From Phyto melanocephala (lineage: Eukaryota > Arthropoda > Insecta > Diptera > Rhinophoridae): a DNA stretch of 64,000 bases. This document shows, in pieces, positions 1 to 10,810 of this stretch. The notes beneath the pieces were generated by a model. That model was not told the origin of the DNA and did not search any database. It worked only from the letters and a program-made list of their open reading frames with translations. A program made the position numbers and the translations under genes. Position 1 is the first letter of the stretch, and each line of letters begins with the position of its first letter. Location: assembly GCA_941918925.1 (NCBI GenBank), contig OW799233.1, positions 9,664,001-9,728,000 on the forward strand. Direction: 5' to 3'.

Positions 1-127
1 ATAGGGATGCCAGGGGAATGGCCTTCAAAAAAACCTTGACTTTGAAAATTTAGAATTTCGTTGTTATACTGGGATTTTTCGGAATTTTAAAATAAATACT
101 TAAATAATTTGTCAAATTAAACACTAT

Positions 128-245
128 GGGCCGTATTCATAAAAAAATATTTTAGATTTATTAAAGGCTTATATGACAGATGTTGTAGAGAAATTTGTCA
201 AATAAGCCTTCAATAAACCTAAAATATTTTTTATGAATACGGCCC
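128..245. repeat. Foldback MITE, about 118 bp
   Basis: Two near-perfect inverted arms, 128-171 and 203-245, enclose a spacer of about 30 bp. Each outer end begins GGGCCGTATTCATAAA. It has no coding capacity. A TAT triplet flanks both sides and may be the target duplication. Diverged partial copies lie at 19215-19326 and 42556-42640, so this is a dispersed family rather than a chance hairpin. Confidence 0.8.
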
Positions 246-425
246 TATAAGTTTTAATTACTTTTTTTTTTAATTACACATCAAGCCATTTGATACCCAC
301 ATTGGTAGGGTTAATAAAAAACAAGAAGAATGTTATAGTTGGCTGTGCGAAATACTAATATACCCTTCACCAGAGTGTAGATACCCAAGTTAAGGGTAGT
401 TCAACCACAATGCGTGACTTAGTAG

Positions 426-878
426 CTTGTTAAGGCTGCTGTAGCTTTTTACAAAAACGGGCGTTAAAATCATTTCAGACACTTCATGATTTTTTTGGTC
501 ACCATAATCGAAAAAATATGCCAGCTTGTCTGGGGGTAAAAATGATAACAGCCAAGCAGTTACCATAAATAGTGTTTGCTATTGCGAGGTGATAACGAAT
601 TTCTTGAGGCCAGAAATTGAGGATACAGACGACATGTGATTCCAACAAAATGGTGCCGCTTGCCATAAAGCCAACGAACCGTGTCAACTCACGTAGTGGC
701 GATGTTAAATGGCCGCCACGATATTTTAAGAGCTAAAAATGAGTTAATTCGGCACATTAATGACAGTGAACCTCAATTATGTCTCAGGGTCACTGAAAAT
801 TTTGACGAGCAAATAAAAGTATGCCACCGAAGCCGTGAAGAGCTTTTGACCATTTTGAGCATTTTGTTTCACACATAA
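426..878 (+). pseudogene. Decayed Tc1/mariner transposase (DD41D-like group)
   Basis: A remnant of a mariner-type cut-and-paste transposase. Around 426-510 the frame reads like the N-terminal helix-turn-helix opening (FYKNG-like). At 636-675 it reads FQQNGAACH, a decayed form of the second-aspartate motif FQQDGAPPH. From 681 to the stop at 876-878 it gives a C-terminus ending in ILFHT, the tail shared by the other DD41D copies in this window. The middle is missing, frames are shifted and the second aspartate is replaced by asparagine, so it cannot be active. Terminal repeats were not clear. Confidence 0.6.
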
Positions 879-1252
879 TTTTTTAAAGATCATTCTATTA
901 CAATAAAATATTTAAAGATAATTCATTAAAAACTTTTTGTTTTGTTTACAACTAACATCATGCGTCTTGGTTGGACCACCAGTTACAAGCATATACACAT
1001 AAGTTGTTTGTAAGAAATATTAACACTTGCGTGTATATGTATATGCGTACACATGAATAAGTAAAAAATACATTACAACTACAACAACAAACCAAAAATT
1101 GTTCACCATCATGTACAATACCGACTGCTTTTGTTGTTGTTTTTTTTTTCAAAGGAATTTTGTTGTTATAATCTCAATAAAAAAATAGAGGCATACGTGG
1201 TATTTTACTCATATCTCATCCGCTAATGAGTCCAAATTGCTGATTTTCATTA
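879..1252. other. Noncoding spacer
   Basis: AT-rich sequence with short poly-T and CAA-rich stretches. No gene or recognisable repeat seen. Confidence 0.6.
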
Positions 1253-1880
1253 TCAATAAATCAATAGATGGCTTTTTACAACCCTGAAGGGTCTTAAGCC
1301 GAGGAAAGAATAGATTTCCAGGCGCTTCGGTCTTCTGCGCTCCTTCTCCAATTTCGAACATTTAGGTTCATTAGGTGTTGTTGGACCTGATCTTTCCATC
1401 GGTCGTCCTCTTCTGCGGACACCTTCGGGATCATACTCGAAAATTCTTTTAACTGGAGCTTCTTCATCCATCCGCACGACATGTCCAAGCCAGCGCAGTC
1501 TTTGCACTTTTATGCGCAATCAGCTCATACAGTTCATGGTTCATACGATGCCGATAGTCTCCGCTTACACAGACCGGTCCATATATTTTACGAAGGATTT
1601 TTCTCTCAAAAACGCCAAGTACAGCTTCATCCGCTTGCGCAAGTACCCATGCCTCTGCACCATACAAAAGCACAGGTAATATGAGTGTCTTGTAAAGTGT
1701 TATTTTCGTTACTCGAGAGAGGGTTTTACTTCTAAATTGTCTATTTAGCCCAAAGTAGCATCTATTTGCTAGTATTATTCTTCTTCGTATTTCCAGGCTG
1801 ATGTTATTGCTCTTATTAATGGATGTCCCGAGGTACACAAATTCCTCTACAACACCAAAGTTATAGTTACCGACGTTCAC
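1253..1880 (-). pseudogene. Non-LTR retrotransposon reverse transcriptase, C-terminal fragment
   Basis: The minus strand encodes the end of a LINE reverse transcriptase. From 1880 leftward it reads FVYLGTSI, then TLILPVLLYGAEAWVL, then FERKILRKIYGPV. After a one-base frame shift near 1509-1513 it continues in another frame with RLRWLGHVVRMDEEAPVKR and a GVRRRGRP segment. This order (thumb region, YGAE motif, RLRWLGHV, RGRP) is typical of endonuclease-type LINE polyproteins; an RTE-like clade is my best guess. The catalytic palm lies upstream and is absent. The copy is 5' truncated and frame-shifted. Confidence 0.75.
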
Positions 1881-2413
1881 AGTTTCACTGTTTCATTGTC
1901 AAACTTTTTGAAAATATTTCTGATAAACTAGCGTCTTAAACGAGTCAATGGAATATATGGTGACTTTAAAAAGTTGATTTAAACTCTCACATAGACCAAT
2001 AGGCAGACCTAGATAAATCTATCTATAAGGATTTAGAATATATTTTTGTACTTAACAGGGTCTAAATTAGAAATTGTAGAAATTATAAAATTAATGACAA
2101 ACTTCAATATACACTCCCGTGGAAAGGGAATAAATAAATTAAATAAAATTTACTTACATAAACATTGTCAGTCTCTGGTACTCAAATACGAAATTAGTTT
2201 AAAGATCAGGCTAAAGTTTACATATAATTCTTTTTTTTAATATGAATTTAATATTTTATAAGTGTCTATCGATATGAAAATTTGCAGAAAAAAATACATT
2301 TAAAAGTACTAAGTCGATATAAGATAATTCTCAATTTTCACAGCACAGCGCAATTAGTATATTCATAAAAATATATATACATACATATATGCAGAATGTT
2401 TGTATGTGTATAA
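1881..2413. other. Noncoding spacer
   Basis: AT-rich; nothing recognisable as gene, RNA or repeat. Confidence 0.55.
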
Positions 2414-2655
2414 GGCTTGGAGCTAAAAGGGCCAATGTCACTTTTTTGCTCTTTTGAGTTAATCATTGCATTAGATTTGTTTTTTGCTCTATTTCATTAT
2501 GACAAAACAGCTAAAGTCATACTTAACCCAGAACAGCTTCATAAATAAAATGCTGGCCAATGTCACTATGAAAGCACCTATTTATAAAAGTTAAAGTTCA
2601 ATTTCAATTTTCTCAAAAGTAAATATTTTGACATTGGCCCTTTTAGCTTCAAGCC
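2414..2655. mobile_element. MITE with 27-bp terminal inverted repeats
   Basis: Left end 2414-2440 and right end 2629-2655 are inverted copies with one mismatch, beginning GGCTTG(G/A)AGCTAAAAGG. The 240-bp interior has no open frame. No convincing target duplication was found, so the superfamily is not assigned. Confidence 0.75.
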
Positions 2656-5600
2656 ACAGATATATGTCCTCAACTAATTTTATTAGACGCCACGTTTAAC
2701 TGTGGCATTTTTTTTCTCTACCACCACACAAATTGTGGTTTTATGTTGTTTTTACTTGTAAATTATTGTAGGAATAGTTTTGACATTGTTTAGCAAATTA
2801 CGTATAGTATTCGACAATACCCTTTAATATAGAGAAAATGTGTGATTTTTCACCAAGTAAAATGAAAATTTAATGAAAAGAAATTAGTAGAGCATACGCA
2901 AATTGATTTTAATTAACAACCAACACAAAAAACAAAAATTTCTTAATGGGTGAATTGAAATGAAAAGCACAATTCTATTGACGCTAACTCCATTTATAAG
3001 CTCACTATGTGCAAATAAGATTAATACACATATACATAGTTTAGTGTTTATATGGCACATTGTTTATCAGTTTCTGCTAATTGGTTTTCAGTTATTCAAC
3101 AATATAGCATTGTTTATGTTTTAAACTTAATTAAGTAGAAGAATTAAACTTTTATTACAATTAATTTTCTTTTTATACGAAAAGAACGTATCCTCAGCAA
3201 AACGCATAAAAAAATTGCAAAAACAAGACACTACTTGCTACCAGTTAATAGGTGTACGTGTCATATTTATGGAAAACCGCATAAAAGCAAATAAGTGGCC
3301 AAAAATTCCCATAAAAAGCTATCAGTATCATCTAAGAAGAAAGGGAATGTGGCGGATAGCTAAAAGTTTTTAAAAGAATAAAATTAGTTAACAAGAAAGT
3401 TTAATAAATAAATCAATTGCTTAAAGTTAGTTTTTTATTTAATACATATTTTTTACTTTCTTTACATAAATATTAAACGTTAATTAACTTTGATAGCCGG
3501 TAAAATTTATCGCCGTACACAATTGATCCCACATAAAATTTCTTACAAAATAGGGGAACACCGCTTAACCATCAAATGGTTAAATAACAATAAAAATCGT
3601 ATGCAAACATCGCATAACTTTAAAATCACATAAACAAAATCCGCATAGAAAGGGTACTCACTACTTATTGTAGGGGTTGTATATTTTGCTGTGATTCAGT
3701 TAAGCACATTAAACAACGACACATATTTTTACTTGTCTCCCAGTAAACAATTCTTTAAGAGTTACTCATGCAGCAGTTTTGCGAGCATAACAATTAATTC
3801 AACATCAGGGAAATTGGGTATTATAAGAATTTAAGCCGAGATACATATATGAGAGAGTATTAAGCACGTTCTGTGGGATTTTTGAACGCTATTAAAGACT
3901 ATAATTTTTGCACAGCATTAGTACTTGCGACAAAAAATTAATTCATAAGGATAAATCTAAGCATTTTACAATGTATTTGAAGCCCCATCAACCAGTTAAA
4001 TCGAAATAAAAGCCTAATAAAAGGGTCGTTTTACGAATTTCTGAAATCTAACTAAATCATCACCAGCAACATGTAGCGAATGAAACTAATTTGTTTGAAG
4101 TGAATATTGAACAAAAATTCCCAGAATATGCGCATAAATCTGAAGCCGTAATATAGCATTATGACAATGCTGGGTCACATGTTGCAATACCTGTTAAAAC
4201 AGTTCAGAAAGCAGTGTTTGAAAAGTTTTTTTTCTGCCGGCTTATTGTTAAAATTTTGTTACATCTTACTATATATGTCTCTAACGATGCAGAATGCTCC
4301 TTTTAGGAAACGCTTTACAATAGTACTAGGTACACGAATTTGGCTTAATTTTTTCGTAGTGGTTTTAAAAGACAAGCAGTTTTTTTTTTGGCGCGGAATC
4401 CATATGTTGCCACAGTAAGGCGTAACCTCAAAGATGACATCACCAACGTACTACATTCGGTCCTAATATATGCCTTAACAGGGAACATCCTTAAAGGAGA
4501 TGGTTAATATGAAAGTTTAGTTTTCTCTGTTATGTCACCAACCATTCACCCATTGTCATTATTCTAATGGCTGCCAAAACTTTATATATTTTTTTTGTGG
4601 TTCTGATGACAAGGTATATGCACCACTCTCTTTAGTTCCTTTGAAAACATTTTATAGTAACCTTCTCCTATAAAGATGTTCATCACACTATCGAGGCATA
4701 AGTAGGGATTGGTCATAGTAAACTTGTTTATGGTCAGCGTGTCATCTTTGTTGTTATGGTCTATTTTGAGCTTATCGCTCGTCTACAATGGGCCCACATT
4801 CTTTAAGCTTTATGCACATTACTTCCAATGGTCCCCAGTACAGTTTTCAATCAAGTACTGATCCTAGTTATTTGATTTAATTGATAAAAATTTTTGCTTA
4901 ATTTTGTTTAAAAAAAGTTCTTGATAAAAAAACATACATTGGTATTCCCCATATTAAAATTAAATTTTCAAATTTATACATAGATTTTATATTAAATGTA
5001 CATACCTGCATATGCTCTGGGCATTAAAGGGTTCACAAAATATCGCCTATGGAGCATATATAAACATGCTAACATATACTTTGTACTTTTCATTACGTTC
5101 ACACTTGTCACGCATTTATTGCATCAAGTAGATTTTTTCACCACCAGTTCTTGCTGGAAAACATGTAAAATGACACACTTAAGGATGTTTCTGTTTGACA
5201 GTGACATGGCTGTAAAACTTGCAATTCTCTGTGAAAAATAAGAAAAAATTGTTATGAAAACTTTAGAAAATGTACTTTAGAAAATGAAAAGCAAAGAAAA
5301 AACTTTCTCATTTCCCTAACCCCAACAAGAACAACCTTGAAGGTTGTGTTGATAGATTGTTTCTGTTCCAACTTGAAAGTATATTTGAGACTCAATGAGT
5401 GATTATTCATCATCGTTGGTATCATGTGCACGTAGTTTTTTTTCGTATTAGTGCTGTCGACAAGTGAGCTGAATGTAGTTTTCCATAAAGAATTGAAAGT
5501 TTGTTTTTCTTATTTAAGAGGCATGGGTGTAGTTCAAAATACTTGAAACATAAAATATGTACAACTCTATTATTCAGTTTATATTTCGAGCTATAAATCA

Positions 5601-6227
5601 CGGATACAATTCACCTGATACGGGTTTTTGTAGTAAAACGAATAAAATTGCCATAAAAACTTTTGTATTTTTGTTTTGGTGCCATAAAAATAAGAAACAT
5701 TTTTTCGCTTAAAACGATTCTATTTGTTGCAACACATTTCGTCATTCATCCTCTGAAAAAAAGTTCATAAAACATTTTATTTCTTTCAATTGTTCTTCTC
5801 CTTACTTCTAGGTGGATTAAAATGCGATATTGTTTTAAATGTTTATTTAAATGTTCATTGATTTGCTCTTGTGTATTATTTCGTGATAAAAATGGTAAAA
5901 GCAGTATTGCAGTACTTTCGTTAATCCAGATTTTATTTTATTTGCTTTTATTGCTAAACTTTTGAGACGGTTCAACATTTAAATAAATAATACATTAAAT
6001 AGATTTAGGCAGCATTTATTTATCTTATACATATGGATGTACTTTGTTAACATTTATTGTTTTTTTTTTATATTTTATTTTTGTAGTATTTTATCCTGAA
6101 TCCCCTATAAATTTGCAAAAAAAGGCTAAGGCTTTTAAAACTAATTTAAAAATTTATTATAAATACGGGGTTTATATGCTCAACTTCCTTCTTGTCTATT
6201 TAAAAAGATTTATAGAAAAATTTTTAT
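2656..6227. other. Noncoding AT-rich stretch
   Basis: No exon-like coding, RNA gene or terminal repeats recognised. Open frames here are short, low in complexity and phenylalanine/lysine/isoleucine-rich, as expected by chance at this base composition. Confidence 0.5.
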
Positions 6228-7200
6228 ATCCTTCACAGAGAGTGTAAGGGTATTTGAAGGTTTGTCATTCCGTGTGAAATTTTAAAAATATCCATTTCCG
6301 ACTCCATAAAGTAAGTATCTGAAAAGGAGAATCGACTGAGTGTTGTCTGCTTATGTGTATGCTGAAAGCAGATTTTTAAGCCTCCCAACATCAACCAGAA
6401 CCCTTTAAGGTATTAGAATATAAGAGATAATCACCTGATAGCTTTTTGAGATACGACCGTTTCTAGGGTTTTCCCTTAGTTTCACCACCGGTTCCCACAT
6501 GGAGCGCACAACATGCTAACTGGGCATAAGTATATTCCTATCATGGGTTTGGGCTTTTAGTGCCCCTCGTTTTCAACCTAACCTAACCTACTTTCACCAC
6601 AAAAATTAAAATTTCTCAACCCTAGTATTATTTACAGGCACTTTTGTAGACACGATAAAAGTCTAGAGGTATTCGCGAAATATTCGGTACAAATCGCTCA
6701 TTAACTCGCAAAGTTATAGGCAAAAATTATTTGGATAACATACGTATTTTTTTAAATTTTTCAACCTCTCTAATAATTCTTGAACACGTTAAAGACCACA
6801 AATTTTAAGCTGTGTTCTTAAAAATTACTTCTGAGAAAAACCAATTATGCGGTTTGAAGCTAACTAAGATATAAGCACCCAAATACAACTGCTTCGATGT
6901 TTTTCATAAAATAAAAAAATGAAAATATATTTTTTTAGTTTCTATGTCGTCGGGAGAGCCATATAGTGAACATATCCTTTATTTATGAAGATTTAAAAAT
7001 CTTAAATGGCGAATATATCAGTCAAATAAAGTAGTAACGACTTTGCCGCAATACAATATTGGCGTCAAATGAAAGGCCTTGACAAGTCGAATATAGTAAA
7101 CTATTAAAAAAAAGTGTAAAATCCAAGATGGTGTCAGAAAGAAAATGGCGGATTTGTTTTTTCAAAACTTAGATTTTTATAAGTCAATCACAGTGATACA
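6228..7200 (+). repeat. HINE-like repeat, partial copy
   Basis: It opens with a decayed form of the family 5' end (CTTCACAGAGAGTGTAAGGG, then GTCATTCCGTG and the ATTTCCGACTCCATAAAG box). It carries on with the family core, including a CTAAGATATAAGCA segment shared with 22120-22960. The right limit is approximate and no 3' hairpin was found. A SINE is inserted at 6489-6591. Confidence 0.55.
6489..6591 (+). mobile_element. 5'-truncated SINE with 9-bp target duplication
   Basis: Body and tail of the same tRNA-derived SINE seen at 10568-10810. It has the GGAGCGCACAACATG box, the TTTGGGCTTTTAGTGC box and the tail AACCTAACCTAACCTA. It is flanked by TTTCACCAC at 6480-6488 and again at 6592-6600, a direct target duplication expected from LINE-mediated retrotransposition. 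The tRNA-like head is missing, as is common for 5' truncation. Confidence 0.75.
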
Positions 7201-8920
7201 TATTAAATCTTCAAAGTCATGCAAAAAGATCTCAAGTCAGCATTGACAGTTTTTCTTAAATGCCACAAAAAATTTTAATTTTTGTTTTATTGCATAAAAA
7301 GCAAAAGATTTTGATAAGAGCAAAACAAAGGCAAAAACAAAATAAGTAAAAGCCAATAAAAAAATTCAAACTGAAATATTTTAGCCTAAAAACTTATATA
7401 ATTAGCGTCAGAGAAATTGTTCTGTATTCCAAGTGAAACCAAATTGTTCTGAATTGTGATTGCATTGTTGTTACTTATATGGTAATTCCAAATGAATTTG
7501 TTTCACTCAGAATACAGAACATAAAGAATACGAATTATCAAAATATTTAAAAGATTTAAAATATAAAAGTAACACAGTGTCAAAAATGGTAACTAAAATT
7601 CATCCAGACGTAGATATAAATCGGTTCTAGGGGTGGCAAAAGCTAAAAATTATATTTTTTTTTTGCAAAACCTAAAACTGAGTAAAATAGTGAACATTTT
7701 TAATTATAGAAGGCTTGCATTTACCCTTTAGTCTAGTTATGCTAATGCTAAAGTTGCTGAGCATTGAAGAGCGAGAGGAAAAAAATGCATTACAAAATTG
7801 TTTATTCTCGCACTTTGTTAGCTGTACGAGACATCAGATAGTTTGATGCGTAAAATGCTAAAAGTTTTTTTATTCTTAGTCAATTGAGCGTTGCCAGACT
7901 CGAGACACGAGTTTGCAAATATTTGCATTAAGAAATTTCCATTTTTGTTAGCGTGAAAATTGCTGCAATTTTAATTGCATATCGATGGCTTAATGTAAAA
8001 AAGGGCGTATCTTGATTTTTTACAAAAACGAGTTTTCGATGTTTTCTGGTAGTTCACATACACACACATTACCCCTAAAAAATAAGTGAGCTATGGTTGA
8101 AAATAACGGATTTAAGGCAAAAAAAAAACTTTAACTCAATACATTCTTTAAAATTTTTTCAGTTTTTTCTTTCTCCTGTAGAGTAGTAAAAACTCGAGTT
8201 GCGCCTTTTTTATATTAAGCCATCGATATGTTAACAAAAACCAACCTTTTCTATGCCACTCATTATTTACTGGAACAGTCAGTTAAACCAATTTTTTTAC
8301 CCAAAGGCTTACACCTTTCAAAAAAGATTGCTATTAAATCTAACATAAATTTACAAACAACATTCAAATGTTTGCTTGAACTAAAGTAAATATAATTCTA
8401 TCACCGTAAGAGAAACTAAAATCAAAAAAAAAAAAACTTTAAAGAATAAAAAAGAAAAACACAAAAAGTTGCCTAAATTATGTATCCCAAGCTGTGAGAA
8501 AATGCAGAGCCCTTTTATTTTTTTGTTTTTTTTTTAAAAAGAGTTTTTTCTTTATTGTTTTCACTATTAATTTTGTTTTAGATACAATTTTTTCCTGCTC
8601 TTTCTTTTGCCCAAAAGTGACAAGGGTCGGTCATTAAGTTTTCGATATTTTAAGGAACTCGGCCATTATTTTCTATGGGAATTTTAACAAACTTTGTAAC
8701 AATTGACGGGCAATTGTTTTAGCAGCAGCTTTATCATCAAAAGGTTAAAAACAAACAGGAAAAAGTGAAATAAATAAATATGTCACTTAAAACTACAGTT
8801 AAATAAACTTAAAAATAGTTTAGAGTTACAAATGGTTTTCATTACTTTGAGCTATTTATTTGCAGAGACATCTTAGATGAGATGATGACTTGTGTTATTT
8901 AAATATTTACCATATAAATA
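7201..8920. other. Noncoding AT-rich stretch with one hairpin
   Basis: No gene recognised. It contains the inverted repeat listed at 7419-7520; the rest is poly-A/T-rich sequence. Confidence 0.5.
7419..7520. repeat. Inverted repeat with 21-bp arms
   Basis: Arms 7419-7439 and 7500-7520 are inverted copies with two mismatches. The outer sequence is GTTCTGTATTC and its reverse complement. It may be a small MITE or a structured RNA hairpin; only one copy was seen. Confidence 0.55.
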
Positions 8921-9846
8921 AAGGGTGTCCCAACTAGAATGCAATTTTTAAATTTAAAAAAAAAACACAGATATTAAAAAAAAAATAGTGAAACTTTATT
9001 ATATCGTAAAGTAGACAGAATGAGGTTATGTATGGAACAATATATCGTGCAGATGGCCGCCGCGGCTTTGCTGGCAAACATGCGATCTTTTAATGAAATT
9101 TTCAATGACCTTTTTGCATAAATGCTGCGGTATTTTATTAATGCAGCGTCCAATTTCCTCTTTTAAGGCTTGAGTCGTCGTCGCCTTAGTCGCGTAAACC
9201 ATCGACTTCAAAAAACCCCAAAGAAAAAAATCTAAAGGTGTTAAGTCACACGATCTAGGCGGCCAATTCTGGTCTCCAAAACGCGAAATAACACGACCGG
9301 GAAATGACTGATGCAGCAATTGAATTGTTTCTTTGGCTGTATGACATGCTGGCTTCAGTTCCTGAGTCAATTGAAGTTTGTATGGATGAAGATGCAAATC
9401 TTTCGTCAAAATTCGCTGCATAGTAGATTTGGAGACACCAATTTGCTGAGCTCGGTGTCGAATTGAGGTGGATGGAGTTTGAGCGACATAATCACGTACA
9501 GCTGCGACATTTTCGGTCGATCGACCTGATCGAAGGCGCGTTGTTGTCTTTACATCACTAACAGACACAGTTTCGGCAAATTTATCCATTAATCTCTTTA
9601 CAGGTGACTCTTTTGGAGCATTATTGTGACCCCAAATTGATCGCAATTTGCGAACTGTAGCCGCAAAACTTTCACCATTTTGGTAAAACAATTTCACAAT
9701 GAGAATGCGTTGTTCATTCGTGTAGCGCTCCATTTTTACTAACCTCGTACCTTCTACTAGGAAACAATAACAATTGTTCAAATGTCAAACAATGACACTT
9801 CGAATGGCGCCAAATTTAAAAATTGCGTTCTAGTTGGGACACCCGA
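8921..9846 (-). mobile_element. Non-autonomous Tc1/mariner (DD41D-like), internally deleted
   Basis: Terminal inverted repeats of about 33 bp (8923-8955 and 9812-9844, starting GGGTGTCCCAACTAGAA) are flanked by TA dinucleotides at 8919-8920 and 9847-9848, the mariner target-site signature. The 926-bp element carries one minus-strand reading frame that lacks the central catalytic segment. It is therefore a deletion derivative that would need transposase from a full-length relative. Confidence 0.85.
9026..9733 (-). pseudogene. Internally deleted DD41D-like transposase
   Basis: An uninterrupted frame starts at MERYTNEQRILIVKLFY, chosen as the start because sister copies begin at the equivalent methionine; the frame also stays open upstream to 9781. 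The N-terminal half is two helix-turn-helix units (a DUF4817-type HTH, then a segment ending SKSTMQRILTKDLHLHPYK). It then jumps to SFPGRVISRFGDQNWPPRS and CDLTPLDFFLWG, which contains the third catalytic aspartate, and ends HLHDILFHT. The segment with the first two catalytic aspartates (SDEAHF and QQDGAPPH in the copy at 50275-51390) is gone. It could still bind DNA but not catalyse transposition. Confidence 0.85.
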
Positions 9847-9848
9847 TA

Positions 9849-10567
9849 CAAATAAATATTTGTTGTCAACTGGCTTAAAAGAAATAAACCATTTAAAAGG
9901 TACTTACATGCCTAAGTGATGTGCTTTTTATAAAATTAACTCGATTTATGTATTTACTGCCGTAGGCATCCAAAGGAGCAAAGGCTTACAGAGAGAGATG
10001 GCTTCGTAGGCTCTTTTTCTTTGAAATTTTGAATAACAAATCTTTTGAAAACTTTTAATGCCTACGATATTTCAAATCATAGATAGCCAATTTAAAGCAG
10101 AGATGCATTTGGAATTTTTTTGTTTTTGGGTAAAATTCTAAAGGACGAAAAGCACATTTGAGAGCACCATTTATTTTATGATATTTTATTATTAGATAAG
10201 ACCAATTAGACTCCCTAGCATAGCTAATCATAAGCTGTTTGAATTAGTATTTTTGTTTGTTTACATTTGGGCAGCCACCATTAAATATTAAATTAAAAAC
10301 ATTGTAGAGTAGATTTTTTGTTAACAAACTATAATTTTTAATATCGCACAAGAACAGAATAAGTTATTTACAAACTAAAAATTAAAATTCTTGTGCATAA
10401 TTAAAAAAAAAAATATTGAAATACAAAATTTTAGTGTATGTGTGTGTGCAAAAACAAACGCTAAGGAGAAGTAGAAATTATTAAGAATAAATAATACAGG
10501 CAGGGAAATGTAAATTCGAGTGTACCTTAATTACTAATATTTGTTACTTTAAAGTAACATAGTAAAA
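9849..10567. other. Noncoding AT-rich spacer
   Basis: Nothing recognised apart from short homopolymer runs. Confidence 0.5.
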
Positions 10568-10810
10568 GCAACATAGCAAAAGGGTACCACGGTGGACTAG
10601 TCAGTAGTGTGTTGGTCTGCTAGTTTGGGAGTTGCGGGTTCGATTCCCGCCAGAGATTTGGACTAGTCAACTTTTGTTTTTCTTCTATTTTCTTTCTGTT
10701 TTAAGTATTCTATTCATATGGAACACACAACATGCCAATTGAGCATAAGTGTTTACCTGTCGTAGGCTTGGGCTTTTAGTGCTCCCCCTTTTCAACCTAA
10801 CCTAACCTAA
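10568..10810 (+). mobile_element. tRNA-derived SINE, near full length
   Basis: The head (about 10568-10660) is tRNA-like. It has an A-box-like GTGGACTAGTCAGTAG and a B-box GGTTCGATTCCCG set in a perfect T arm (GCGGG, loop TTCGATT, CCCGC). An unrelated body follows with GAACACACAACATG and GGGCTTTTAGTGC boxes, and then a CCTAACCTAACCTAAC tail. A homologous head and body occurs inverted at 58020-58222, and the body plus tail at 6489-6591. Such a dispersed head-body-tail layout is a Pol III SINE, not a functional tRNA gene: no clean acceptor stem or anticodon arm was found. Confidence 0.75.

Noticed and set aside
4161..4418. 85-codon frame
   Set aside because: Hydrophobic, with no motif, splice context or family resemblance; consistent with chance in AT-rich DNA.
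6576..6591. Interstitial telomere repeat (CCTAA)n
   Set aside because: Only three units, and located at the tail of a SINE copy bounded by a target duplication. Flies do not use CCTAA telomeres.
10568..10660. Functional tRNA gene
   Set aside because: The T arm and B box are good, but no clean acceptor stem or anticodon arm could be drawn, and the head recurs with a shared non-tRNA body elsewhere, so it is a SINE.
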